A stretch of 39,516 nucleotides of DNA from Nannocystis exedens (lineage in GTDB: Bacteria; Myxococcota_A; Polyangia; Polyangiales; Polyangiaceae), in contig CAMAVR010000033.1 of NCBI GenBank assembly GCA_945861885.1, positions 1 to 39,516 of the forward strand, written 5' to 3'. The stretch's first letter is position 1. Every line of letters starts with the position of its first letter. A program made the translations under genes and the position numbers. The notes under the pieces are model-generated. The model was not told the DNA's origin, ran no database searches, and was given only the letters and a program-made list of their open reading frames with translations. Positions 1-7,724 of this stretch are shown here, in pieces.

Positions 1-56
1 GCTTCAAAATCCATTCGCACGCGATGGGAAAACTCTTCGGTTACGATTTTGGCCAA
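1..56 (-). CDS. Possible 5' end of a gene running off the left edge
   Basis: On the minus strand a TTG at 54-56 opens a frame with no stop to the window edge. It reads roughly LAKIVTEEFSHRVRMDFE, which has a protein-like composition. A purine stretch (AGATAGG) lies four bases before the TTG, and an in-frame stop lies just upstream at 66-68, so a start is needed in this short interval. Only about 18 codons are visible and I recognise no family. In-frame GTG (18-20) and ATG (12-14) codons are alternative starts. It would lie downstream of the SNF2 gene on the same strand. Confidence 0.3.
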   Translation of the reverse strand, partial: MAKIVTEEFSHRVRMDFE

Positions 57-164
57 ACCTATCTGTCAGCCCCCTTAAAAATACTCCCGCCCTTCCGCCC
101 TCCCTGTTCAAATTCTGCGGCTTTTTTGATTTGTTAAACAGACCCTAGACTCGAAGCGAAGGAT

Positions 165-3100
165 CTAATCGTCTCCGAACCTGAACAGGTCGTCGAGATC
201 GCTCCTTGTTAGCTTCTTTGCGCCGCCTGAGTCTTCGCTTAGAACCGCGCCGACCAATTCGCGCTTTTTTGCGCCTAATTCGAGCATTTTTTCTTCGATC
301 GTCCCTTTGGCTACTAGGCGATATGTTGTGACAATTCGCGTTTGGCCGATTCGGTGGGCGCGGTCGGTAGCTTGATTTTCGACGGCTGGGTTCCACCACG
401 GGTCGAAGTGGATGACGGTGTCGGCCGCTGTGAGGTTGAGCCCCGCGCCGCCTGCTTTTAGCGAAATCAGAAAGACGGGAGGACCGTCATCGCGCTGGAA
501 GTTCGCGACGCGCTCTTGCCGATCTTTCGTCGAACCGTCGAGGTACTCGTACTTCACGCCATCTTCGTCGAGCGCGCAGCGAATGATGCGGAGCATCGAC
601 ACGAACTGGCTAAAGACAAGAACGCGATGGCCACCGGCGATCGACGTTTCGATCAATTCGCGCAGCGCGATGAGTTTGCCCGAATCTTCGTCTGAAAATT
701 CGCGCGGTAGGCCGAGAAGCCGCGGATCGCACGCCGCTTGGCGAAGACGCGTGAGCGCCGCGAGAATCTGAATCTGACTCTTCGCCAACCCCTGCCGCTC
801 GACATCGCCCATAACTTGCGTGCGCACCTCTTTGAGCACTGCGCTGTAGAGCGCCGACTGCTCGCCGGTGAGTTCGCAAATTTGATCGGTCTCGATCTTC
901 TCTGGCAAATCTTTCGCGACTTCGCTTTTTGTGCGCCGCAAAATAAACGGGTGAATCGTCGCACGTAGGCGCGCCGCGGCTTTTGCATCGCCCGCATCGA
1001 TCGGCCGCGAATAGCGCTCTTCGAACTTTTCGAGCGGCCCTAGCAAGCCTGGACTCACGAAGTCGAAAATCGACCAAATCTCCGACAATCGATTTTCGAT
1101 CGGCGTCCCCGACAGAGCGAGCTTGCGATCGGCGCGAATTCGCTTTGCAGCGCGCGCGGTTGCCGATGTCGGATTTTTTATGTTCTGCGCTTCATCGAGA
1201 ATCGCGTAGCGCCACTTCGTCTTAGCGAGCAGCTCTTCGTCACGCCTTAGAAGCGCGTAGCTTGTGAGCACAACATCGGCCGACTCTAGCTCTTCTTTTC
1301 GCTCTTTGCGATCGCCGCCGTGCCACAGCGCCGCTTTCAGCGACGGCGCGAACTTATCGATTTCGCGGATCCAATTTGTGACAACGCTCGTCGGCGCAAC
1401 GATCAGCGCCTTAAATTTCTTGTCCGGATCGGCTTTTTCATCGGCCGCTTTGACGGCGAGCAGAAGCGCAAGCGTCTGAACCGTTTTACCGAGCCCCATG
1501 TCGTCGGCGAGCACACCGCCCGACCCGATCTCATGCAAAAACGAAAGCCACTGAAACCCTTGCTCTTGGTAAGGGCGCAGCGAAGCCTTCAAATTTCGCG
1601 GCTTTTTGACCCCTTTTATCTCTTCGATACCGCGAAGCTTGCCGAAAATATCTTTCGCCGACTCGCTCACCGATGCGCGACCGACTTGGTCGAGCAGATC
1701 TTGAACGCGCCCCGCTTGCGATAGCGGAAGCTTGCCGCCCGCCGCTCCGCTTGTCGCCAATATCTCCGCTTGGCGAAGGAGCACTTCGCGCACTTTTACC
1801 GCATCGAGTCGCGCAAACGAACCGTCGGCGAGACGAACGTAACGTCGCCCTTCGGCGAGACAGCGCGCAAGCTCATCTTGCGTGACGGCAACCCCTTCGC
1901 TCTCAAACGAGAGGCGAAGCGATAGCCAATCGACGCCGCTCGACACGCGCGCGTGAGCTCCGAGCGCTTCACCGCGCACTTGCACGTCGACGAGATCGTC
2001 CGGGACAAAAAGATCCCAGTTCTCAGGAAGACCGCCGACCCCCTCCGTCCAGAATTGAATCGCGTCGTCGCCTCGCGCAACGAACCCGTTCCCCTCTTCG
2101 TCGGGTGAAAGGCCCAATTCGCGCAAAATTCCGGCCGCTTGTTGCTGCCCGGCGATGTCGCATCGAATGCAGCGCGCACGCTTCACCGATGAGCCGCCTG
2201 CCGCTTTGACAATCACCGGCGGCCCCATGCCGTCAGCGCGAACGTCAAGCTCGACATCTTCGTACGCAACGCGAAGCGCTACGCGCGCCTCCGTCAGCGA
2301 ACCGCCGGCGCGCATTCGGAACGTCGGCTCGAGATCGACAACATCGGCCACTTGCGACAAATCGGGCAATTCGGCGCCAACTTCGAGCGCCACTTTGGGG
2401 AGCCCCTGCGCGATCAATTGCGGCAGCGAATCGAGCGGCTCGCTGATCACCGGCAGGCGAATCAAGCGACGCATCGCCGCTGGCGACACACGGCGATCGA
2501 CAGGGCGCGCAACCCCCTCTTGCCCGTCGACATACCAACCTGGGCTACCATCGAACCATGCGCCTTGCGCGGTCGAAAACCGACGCGGATCGCCAGCTCG
2601 CGTAAAGCTCGACTTCACGTTCACGAGCGAACCGTCTGACGATAGCTCGAGATCGAAACGCGGTTTGAGCATGTCGTCGCCGAAACGAAGCTCCATCATC
2701 TGCGGCTCAAGAATGACTCGGCGCCCTTTTAACAGCGGCAAAAGCTCACTCGCATCTTCGCCGCGCACTTCGATCGCAACGCGCCTTGGACCGCTGTTTT
2801 CAAAACGCGCAAGCAGCCGAATCGCATCGCGATCGGGCGTCGGGGCCTCATCTTGTGCAGCGAGAAGCGCACTTGGCAGAAGCGGCATCCGCGCAACTGG
2901 ATCGAGTAGCGTGACGCTCAGTGCCGACCCGCGAAGCTGCACGCGGTATTCAATCGTTCGTGTCTGCCCGGTCGCCGTGCGATACCAAGCCGCCATCCCC
3001 GTCGATGGCGCTGCGGCACCCGCCGTGAAGCCTGGAAGCCCGCGCGCATGCCCGCTCCCAACCGGTACGCCAGGCTGGCCACCATGCCGACCGCCACGCG

Positions 3101-3533
3101 TTTTCGCACGCTTGCCGCGCCTACCGCCGACTTCCGTCTCTCCACTACTCATGACCGCACCATTTGCCGGGGGCGCAGAGCTCCGCCCGTTCTGTAATGG
3201 CCCCCGCAACTGATCACGAACGGCGATTAGAAGCGCCGCAACGTGTTTGCAATGACCGTTTATTTTCGAAAAAGCGGGGCATGAACACTGCGATGCAATG
3301 CCATTTGACCCAGACGCCGTTGCTTCGAGCTGAACCGCGTACGGCTCAGGTTCCGTGCCACGAACTTTGCCGCGCGCAAGCCCCCCCTCAATCACAATAT
3401 CGTCGACCGCGCGCCGACGAACGTAATCGTAGCCACGCAAGAAAGCGCGCGCGCCTAAGAGGCGCCGCAGCGATCGGTCGTTCAGTGTAGAAAGCGCGTC
3501 CGCAAAAGGATTCGACAATGCGCTGAATTGCAC
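165..3533 (-). CDS. SNF2-family DEAD/DEAH helicase with N-terminal SWIM zinc finger
   Basis: A Swi2/Snf2-type ATP-dependent DNA translocase of 1122 residues. The N-terminus carries a SWIM zinc-binding motif, CxCx9CxH (C83, C85, C95, H97). A long central region of about residues 190-620 is the part typical of bacterial HepA/SNF2 proteins. The helicase core fills the C-terminal half: Walker A in DDMGLGKT (K683), a DEAQ motif II in YAILDEAQNIKNP, LSGTPIENRL (motif III), and motif VI-like ATDRAHRIGQTR near the end. The start is a GTG at 3531-3533, with no in-frame ATG nearby. It is divergent from the YscJ/Mla operon across about 200 bp. Bacterial members are thought to remodel protein-DNA or RNA polymerase complexes; the substrate here is unknown. 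The family call is secure. Confidence 0.95.
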   Translation of the reverse strand: MQFSALSNPFADALSTLNDRSLRRLLGARAFLRGYDYVRRRAVDDIVIEGGLARGKVRGTEPEPYAVQLEATASGSNGIASQCSCPAFSKINGHCKHVAALLIAVRDQLRGPLQNGRSSAPPANGAVMSSGETEVGGRRGKRAKTRGGRHGGQPGVPVGSGHARGLPGFTAGAAAPSTGMAAWYRTATGQTRTIEYRVQLRGSALSVTLLDPVARMPLLPSALLAAQDEAPTPDRDAIRLLARFENSGPRRVAIEVRGEDASELLPLLKGRRVILEPQMMELRFGDDMLKPRFDLELSSDGSLVNVKSSFTRAGDPRRFSTAQGAWFDGSPGWYVDGQEGVARPVDRRVSPAAMRRLIRLPVISEPLDSLPQLIAQGLPKVALEVGAELPDLSQVADVVDLEPTFRMRAGGSLTEARVALRVAYEDVELDVRADGMGPPVIVKAAGGSSVKRARCIRCDIAGQQQAAGILRELGLSPDEEGNGFVARGDDAIQFWTEGVGGLPENWDLFVPDDLVDVQVRGEALGAHARVSSGVDWLSLRLSFESEGVAVTQDELARCLAEGRRYVRLADGSFARLDAVKVREVLLRQAEILATSGAAGGKLPLSQAGRVQDLLDQVGRASVSESAKDIFGKLRGIEEIKGVKKPRNLKASLRPYQEQGFQWLSFLHEIGSGGVLADDMGLGKTVQTLALLLAVKAADEKADPDKKFKALIVAPTSVVTNWIREIDKFAPSLKAALWHGGDRKERKEELESADVVLTSYALLRRDEELLAKTKWRYAILDEAQNIKNPTSATARAAKRIRADRKLALSGTPIENRLSEIWSIFDFVSPGLLGPLEKFEERYSRPIDAGDAKAAARLRATIHPFILRRTKSEVAKDLPEKIETDQICELTGEQSALYSAVLKEVRTQVMGDVERQGLAKSQIQILAALTRLRQAACDPRLLGLPREFSDEDSGKLIALRELIETSIAGGHRVLVFSQFVSMLRIIRCALDEDGVKYEYLDGSTKDRQERVANFQRDDGPPVFLISLKAGGAGLNLTAADTVIHFDPWWNPAVENQATDRAHRIGQTRIVTTYRLVAKGTIEEKMLELGAKKRELVGAVLSEDSGGAKKLTRSDLDDLFRFGDD

Positions 3534-3736
3534 GCGCTAACGGCGTGCCCTTTCTTCTATTGTGCGTCTCGTGGCTTCGTAGATGCCGTAATAATGTAGG
3601 GCTCTTATGCCCCGGTCTCCGCTGAGCTCGCTCGCAGAGGGCCCCCTCAATTGAAAAGGTGAGGAGTACTTTAGTAGCTTTTAGTTTTGCTTTCCACCCG
3701 GCCCGGAGCTAACCCCGTCCGTGGATATTGGCATTG

Positions 3737-4543
3737 ATGCCGCATTTCCTAACTTTTCGCACGCTTTTTCTTTACGCAATGCCAACTTTGCTTTTTTTTC
3801 TTATTCCGGGCGCCGTTCTTCTCGCCGCCGGATGTTCGGCGACGATTGCGGGCGGCCTCGATGAGGCAGACGCCAATCGGATGGTCGTCGCGCTCGATCA
3901 CTTCAAGATTGACGCAGAAAAAGAAGCCGATCCGTCGTCTGAAGGGCATTTTCGTGTCGTCGTTCCTCGAAGCGAGACAACGCATGCGCTCAGCGCGCTC
4001 GCCTCCGACGGGCTGCCGAGAACGCGCCCGGCCGGCGTTCTTGATGTTGTCGGGAAGACGGGGTTGGTGCCGAGCCCCGCAGCGGAGCACGCGCAATTTG
4101 TCGCGGCGATTGCTGGCGATCTCGAACGCACACTTCTAGGGCTAAGCGGCGTAGTCTCCGCACGCGTGCATCTAAATATTCCGACCCCAAAGCCGTTTCA
4201 AGATTCACCATCGCACGCTACGGCGAGCGTTTTGGTCGAACATGTTGGCTCAAACCCCCCCCTCGGCGTCGACGCAATCGCGCGGCTCATCGCGGGCGGC
4301 GTAGCCGATTTATCGCCGAATGATGTAGCGGTGATAGCCTCGCCGCGCGCCCCGCTTTCAACACTCGCCGATGCCTCGGGCGACCCAGCGTCAGCGGCGC
4401 GCTGGGTTCACACGTCGCGGCGCGGCCTACTAATTCTCGTCGGCGCGCTGATTGCACTTGCAACCGCGCTCGGAGCGATATCGATTGTTCTTTACGGTCA
4501 ACTCACGCGAGTTCGCGCCAGTGGCCGAGTTGGATCGTCGTGA
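3737..4543 (+). CDS. YscJ/SctJ (EscJ/FliF-type) inner-membrane ring lipoprotein
   Basis: A ring-building lipoprotein of the EscJ/YscJ/HrcJ family, which normally forms the inner-membrane ring of type III secretion systems. A hydrophobic signal ends in a lipobox (VLLAAGC). The family's hallmarks follow: GGLDEADANRMVVAL, the SGLPRTRP-like turn after the first ring-building motif (here DGLPRTRP), KTGLVPSP, and LERTLLGLSGVVSARVHLNIP, which matches the conserved family block. A C-terminal membrane helix (about residues 233-256 of the ATG-3737 product) is also typical. The length of about 268 residues is normal for SctJ. Starts at TTG 3728, ATG 3737 or ATG 3779 are all possible; 3779 would leave the most compact signal peptide. 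The stop overlaps the next gene's GTG by 4 bp. No other T3SS or flagellar gene is in the window, so a role with the lipid transporter is inferred from context. Confidence 0.9.
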   Translation: MPHFLTFRTLFLYAMPTLLFFLIPGAVLLAAGCSATIAGGLDEADANRMVVALDHFKIDAEKEADPSSEGHFRVVVPRSETTHALSALASDGLPRTRPAGVLDVVGKTGLVPSPAAEHAQFVAAIAGDLERTLLGLSGVVSARVHLNIPTPKPFQDSPSHATASVLVEHVGSNPPLGVDAIARLIAGGVADLSPNDVAVIASPRAPLSTLADASGDPASAARWVHTSRRGLLILVGALIALATALGAISIVLYGQLTRVRASGRVGSS

Positions 4544-5295
4544 TAACGCTTTCAAAAGTATCAAAATCTTTTCAGTCGCAAGGTGACGGGGCCGTTCGTC
4601 GCGTGCTCTCGAACATCGACCTCAACGTTCCTAAAGGGTGCCTCTATGGCCTCATCGGCCCCGGCGCTTCCGGAAAGAGCGTCTTATTAAAGATTATTGC
4701 GGGGCTTTTTCGGCCCGATCAAGGGCGCGTCGTCGTCGGCGGTGAAGACATCACGAGCGCATCAGAGCTGATGCTTCAAGAGACGCGCCGGCAGTTCGGA
4801 ATGCTGTTTCAAAATAACGCGCTGTTCGATCATTTGTCGGTTGCCGACAACATCGCGTTCCCTCTTAGGCGCCTCTTCGACCTTCCTGCAGACAACGTTG
4901 CATCGCAAGTCGCCGAGCGTCTGGCGCGCGTCGGTCTCACCGGGTTTGAATCGCGGCTTCCTGGAGCACTCTCTGGAGGGCAAAAAAAGCGAGTTGGTGT
5001 CGCCAGGGCAACCGTGACGCGCGCACCGATTGTTCTTTACGATGAGCCGGCCGCGGGGCTCGACCCGGTCACTTCGCAAAAGATTTTTGATCTGCTTCGC
5101 GCCGAGCAGCAAGAGTCCCAAACCACTGTGGTGATGGTATCGAGCGATCTTGATCGCCTGCTCACAGTGACCGATCGTATCGGGATGATTGTTCAAGGCG
5201 AACTCGTATTCGACGGCTCAACCAACGACGCACGCGCGAGCCGGCATCCGGTTGTTCGCCAATTTTTGGACGGCCTCGACGAAGGGCCACTTTAG
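4540..5295 (+). CDS. MlaF-type ABC ATPase (F1), lipid transport, H-loop His missing
   Basis: The ATPase subunit of an MCE/Mla-type phospholipid ABC transporter, 251 residues, cytoplasmic and bound to the MlaE-type permease. Visible motifs are Walker A GPGASGKS, Q-loop MLFQNN, an intact signature LSGGQKKRVGVARA, Walker B VLYDEP and D-loop AGLDP. The switch (H-loop) position reads VMVSSDLD, where family members have SHD, so the histidine is replaced by serine. The start is GTG at 4540, overlapping the YscJ-type gene as GTGA, which is a strong sign of translational coupling. The MlaE-type gene follows after 2 bp. With its own H-loop changed but its signature intact, it looks adapted to pair with the second ATPase (6952-7695) rather than with itself. 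That pairing is inference. Confidence 0.93.
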   Translation: MITLSKVSKSFQSQGDGAVRRVLSNIDLNVPKGCLYGLIGPGASGKSVLLKIIAGLFRPDQGRVVVGGEDITSASELMLQETRRQFGMLFQNNALFDHLSVADNIAFPLRRLFDLPADNVASQVAERLARVGLTGFESRLPGALSGGQKKRVGVARATVTRAPIVLYDEPAAGLDPVTSQKIFDLLRAEQQESQTTVVMVSSDLDRLLTVTDRIGMIVQGELVFDGSTNDARASRHPVVRQFLDGLDEGPL

Positions 5296-5297
5296 CC

Positions 5298-6107
5298 ATG
5301 CGCACACCATCGATGCCACCTGCCGCGATTCAGCAGGAGAGTCGCTTTGTCGAACAGCTCGGCGCTAACTTTTTTCGGTCGGCCGAGACATTCGGTGCGC
5401 TCGGACTTCTGCTCGCGCAGATTGTCGCGCGCCTAAGGCCCGGAATATTCGATCGAAGCGAGTTTAGCCGAACGCTTCACAAAATGGCCGTTCGTTCACT
5501 TCCGATCGTTATCGTGACCGCGCTTTTTAGCGGCGCGATCATGGTCGTTCAAGCAGCGCCGGTGGTGAAGCGATACGGCGCGGAGCAGCTGCTAGGTTGG
5601 GGGGCCGGCTTCGGGACGCTGCGCGAACTTGCTCCGCTTCTCACGGCTCTCATGATTTCGGGGCGCGTCGGCGCCAATAATACCGCCGAGCTTGGGACGA
5701 TGACGGTGACGGAGCAGATCGACGCGCTGCGCGCACTCGCGATCGACCCGCTTTCGTATCTTGTAGTCCCGCGCTTTTTGGGGATCGTGACAACACTGTT
5801 CTTGATGACCGTGTACGCCGACATGCTCGCGATCATCGGCGCGGCGATCACCGGTAGCGCACTTCTCGGTATCGACCCGACGCAATTTTTTCACGGCCTG
5901 ACGTCGGGGCTGCTTTCGTTCGGTGACGTCGCGCACGGTCTGATAAAAAGCGTGCTTTTCGGCCTACTTATAGCTCTCTCGAGCTGTCATTTCGGTCTGA
6001 CAGTGTCGGGCGGGGCGCCAGGTGTTGGCCGCGCCGTCAATGCGACGGTCGTCGCCAACGCGGTGGGGATTTTTTTGGTCGACTACCTTGTGAGCTTTGC
6101 TTTCTGA
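5298..6107 (+). CDS. MlaE-type permease 1 (ABC lipid transporter, MlaE/YrbE family)
   Basis: An inner-membrane permease of the MlaE/YrbE family, 269 residues (family usual about 260). The N-terminal stretch of about 60 residues is the amphipathic region before the first membrane helix. The conserved core is present: RELAPLLTALMISGRVGANN, AELGTMTVTEQIDALRALAIDP and YLVVPRFLG. These correspond to the helix contacting the ATPase and the VTEQxDALxxL motif. About five hydrophobic segments are visible. The ATG at 5298 lies 2 bp after the F1 stop, and the stop overlaps the start of the second permease (TGATG), so translation is coupled. It probably binds F1 or a mixed F1/F2 dimer. Confidence 0.93.
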   Translation: MRTPSMPPAAIQQESRFVEQLGANFFRSAETFGALGLLLAQIVARLRPGIFDRSEFSRTLHKMAVRSLPIVIVTALFSGAIMVVQAAPVVKRYGAEQLLGWGAGFGTLRELAPLLTALMISGRVGANNTAELGTMTVTEQIDALRALAIDPLSYLVVPRFLGIVTTLFLMTVYADMLAIIGAAITGSALLGIDPTQFFHGLTSGLLSFGDVAHGLIKSVLFGLLIALSSCHFGLTVSGGAPGVGRAVNATVVANAVGIFLVDYLVSFAF

Positions 6108-6937
6108 TGAATACAGCGCTCAAGCCCAACGAAGATTTGAACACGGAGCTCGGGGGATCCGGATTCATTCGCACCGCCGGGCGCCACACGATCGACTTTT
6201 TGATCGACGCGCGCGGCATCTACCTATTGTTCGTTCGCACGCTTTATTACGTCTTCTGCGGGAAGCGCGAACGCGGCGCTGTTTTGCGGCAGATGTACGA
6301 AATCGGCTACCGGTCGCTCTTTTTTATGTCGCTAACAATGGCGTTTATCGGGATGATTCTCGTGCACCAGGCCGGCGTTCAGGCTGCGCGAATTGTGCCC
6401 GATTACAATATGATCGGGGCAACGTTTTGCGAGCTACTCGTCCGCGAAATTGCACCGTCTATCGGAGCGTTGATGCTCGCCACACGCGTCGGCGCAGGCA
6501 TCGCAGCCGAGCTTGGCTCAATGGTGGTAACCGAGCAGGTCGACGCGATACGCATGTGCGCGGCCGACCCGATCGACTTTCTTGTCGTGCCGCGATTTCT
6601 CGCATGCCTCGTGATGACGCCGGTTCTCGTTGTCTGCGCAGGCACCATTGCGCTGATTTCCGGGGCGACTACCGCTCATTTCGCATTCGGCGTGTCGATG
6701 CACACATTTATGAACGCGAACCTTATTCACGCTCCGGTGATCATCACCTGCGCAATGAAATGCCTCGCGTACGGAACGGCGATTCCGATCATCAGCAGCT
6801 ACTGCGGCCTCTCAACGTTTGGCGGCTCGGAAGGGGTTGGCTGGGCGACAACACGCGCTGTCGTGAACAGCTCGCTCGCCATCATCGTGCTCAACTTCAC
6901 TATTTCAGTTTCATCATTTCTCGTATTTTCACGGTAA
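6107..6937 (+). CDS. MlaE-type permease 2
   Basis: A second MlaE/YrbE-family permease of 276 residues, adjacent to the first but clearly diverged. The conserved blocks read REIAPSIGALMLATRVGAGI, AELGSMVVTEQVDAIRMCAADP and FLVVPRFLACL. The ATG at 6107 shares a base with the stop of permease 1. Two permeases for one MCE protein differ from the E. coli MlaFEDB arrangement, where MlaE is a homodimer; actinobacterial Mce loci carry two YrbE genes. A heterodimer of permeases 1 and 2 is the simplest reading. The second ATPase gene follows after 14 bp. Confidence 0.93.
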   Translation: MNTALKPNEDLNTELGGSGFIRTAGRHTIDFLIDARGIYLLFVRTLYYVFCGKRERGAVLRQMYEIGYRSLFFMSLTMAFIGMILVHQAGVQAARIVPDYNMIGATFCELLVREIAPSIGALMLATRVGAGIAAELGSMVVTEQVDAIRMCAADPIDFLVVPRFLACLVMTPVLVVCAGTIALISGATTAHFAFGVSMHTFMNANLIHAPVIITCAMKCLAYGTAIPIISSYCGLSTFGGSEGVGWATTRAVVNSSLAIIVLNFTISVSSFLVFSR

Positions 6938-6951
6938 TCGCGAGCAGGTCG

Positions 6952-7695
6952 ATGATTCAATTTCGCAACATTCGCAAATCGTTCGGCGACATTCGAGTGC
7001 TCGATGACGTGAGTCTCGACGTTCCAGCCGGTGAAGTATTTTTTTTGATCGGCGCGTCGGGGGTTGGCAAGAGCGTCTTGATCAAACACCTCATCGGCTT
7101 GTTGTCGCCCGACCGCGGCGAGATCTGGCTCGACGGCGAAGAGATCTCCCGGTTTTCCGAGAAGCAAATGTTTGCGGTCCGAAAAAAGTGCGCAATGGTC
7201 TTTCAGCACTCAACGCTTCTTGATTCGATGACGTGTGTCGACAATGTCGCTCTTCCTCTTAGAAAGCACTGCAATTTATCAGTCACCGACGCTCGCACCC
7301 AAGCGATGGGCCTGCTCGAGCTTGTGCACATGCGCCCCTTCGCAAACCACTTTCCGGCTGAGCTCGGCGACGGGATGCGAAAGCGCGTCGCCATCGCGCG
7401 CGCACTTGGCCTTAAGCCGCGATACATTCTCTTCGACGAGCCGACAACATCGCTCGATCCGGTCAGCGCGCGACGTGTCGACCGCCTTATTCGCGAATTG
7501 TCCGATAATTTGGGCGTCACGTCGGTCGTCGTTAGTCACGATCTTGTCAGCATCTTCGCGATCGCAGACCGAATCGCGATGCTCTATAAAGGGGCGGTGC
7601 GGCTGCTCGGCAATCGAAACGACTTTCAAACATCGTCCGATGCGATTGTTCAGCAGTTCATTCAAGGGCGGGCGCAAGGGCCGATGGAATCCTGA
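6952..7695 (+). CDS. MlaF-type ABC ATPase (F2), lipid transport, degenerate signature motif
   Basis: The second ATPase of the locus, 247 residues from the ATG at 6952. The same frame stays open far upstream through permease 2, but homology begins at MIQFRNIRKSFGD and a weak AGCAGG precedes this ATG. Walker A is GASGVGKS, the Q-loop MVFQHS, Walker B ILFDEP and the H-loop VVVSHDL, with its histidine present. The signature, normally LSGGM in MlaF, reads ELGDGMRKRVAIARA: serine is replaced by glycine and the first glycine by aspartate. It is therefore the mirror image of F1 (good H-loop, bad signature). An F1:F2 pair would have one fully consensus site, F2 Walker/H-loop facing the F1 signature, and one degenerate site. 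Confidence 0.93.
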   Translation: MIQFRNIRKSFGDIRVLDDVSLDVPAGEVFFLIGASGVGKSVLIKHLIGLLSPDRGEIWLDGEEISRFSEKQMFAVRKKCAMVFQHSTLLDSMTCVDNVALPLRKHCNLSVTDARTQAMGLLELVHMRPFANHFPAELGDGMRKRVAIARALGLKPRYILFDEPTTSLDPVSARRVDRLIRELSDNLGVTSVVVSHDLVSIFAIADRIAMLYKGAVRLLGNRNDFQTSSDAIVQQFIQGRAQGPMES

Positions 7696-7706
7696 GCCAC
7701 CAGCTC

Positions 7707-7717
7707 AGGAAGAAGAG
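7707..7717 (+). promoter_or_regulatory. Shine-Dalgarno of the MlaD/MCE gene
   Basis: A purine run AGGAAGAAGAG ends 7 bases before the ATG at 7725 and fixes that start. A closer ATG at 7718 opens only a five-codon frame that overlaps the true start, so it is either ignored or acts as a mini-ORF. This is the strongest ribosome-binding site in the operon; the earlier genes rely on overlaps. Confidence 0.6.
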
Positions 7718-7724
7718 ATGACTT

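Noticed and set aside
2155..3213. 352-codon plus-strand open frame inside the SNF2 gene
   Set aside because: Ser/Arg/Pro-rich low-complexity shadow of a GC-rich gene; the opposite strand carries clear helicase motifs.
3737..4543. Remnant of a complete type III secretion or flagellar locus
   Set aside because: No SctC, SctN, SctV, SctR-U or flagellar gene is present on either side; the neighbours are all lipid-transport genes.
6097..6951. N-terminal extension of the second MlaF-type ATPase through permease 2
   Set aside because: The upstream part is Arg-rich shadow sequence of the permease gene; ATPase homology starts at ATG 6952.
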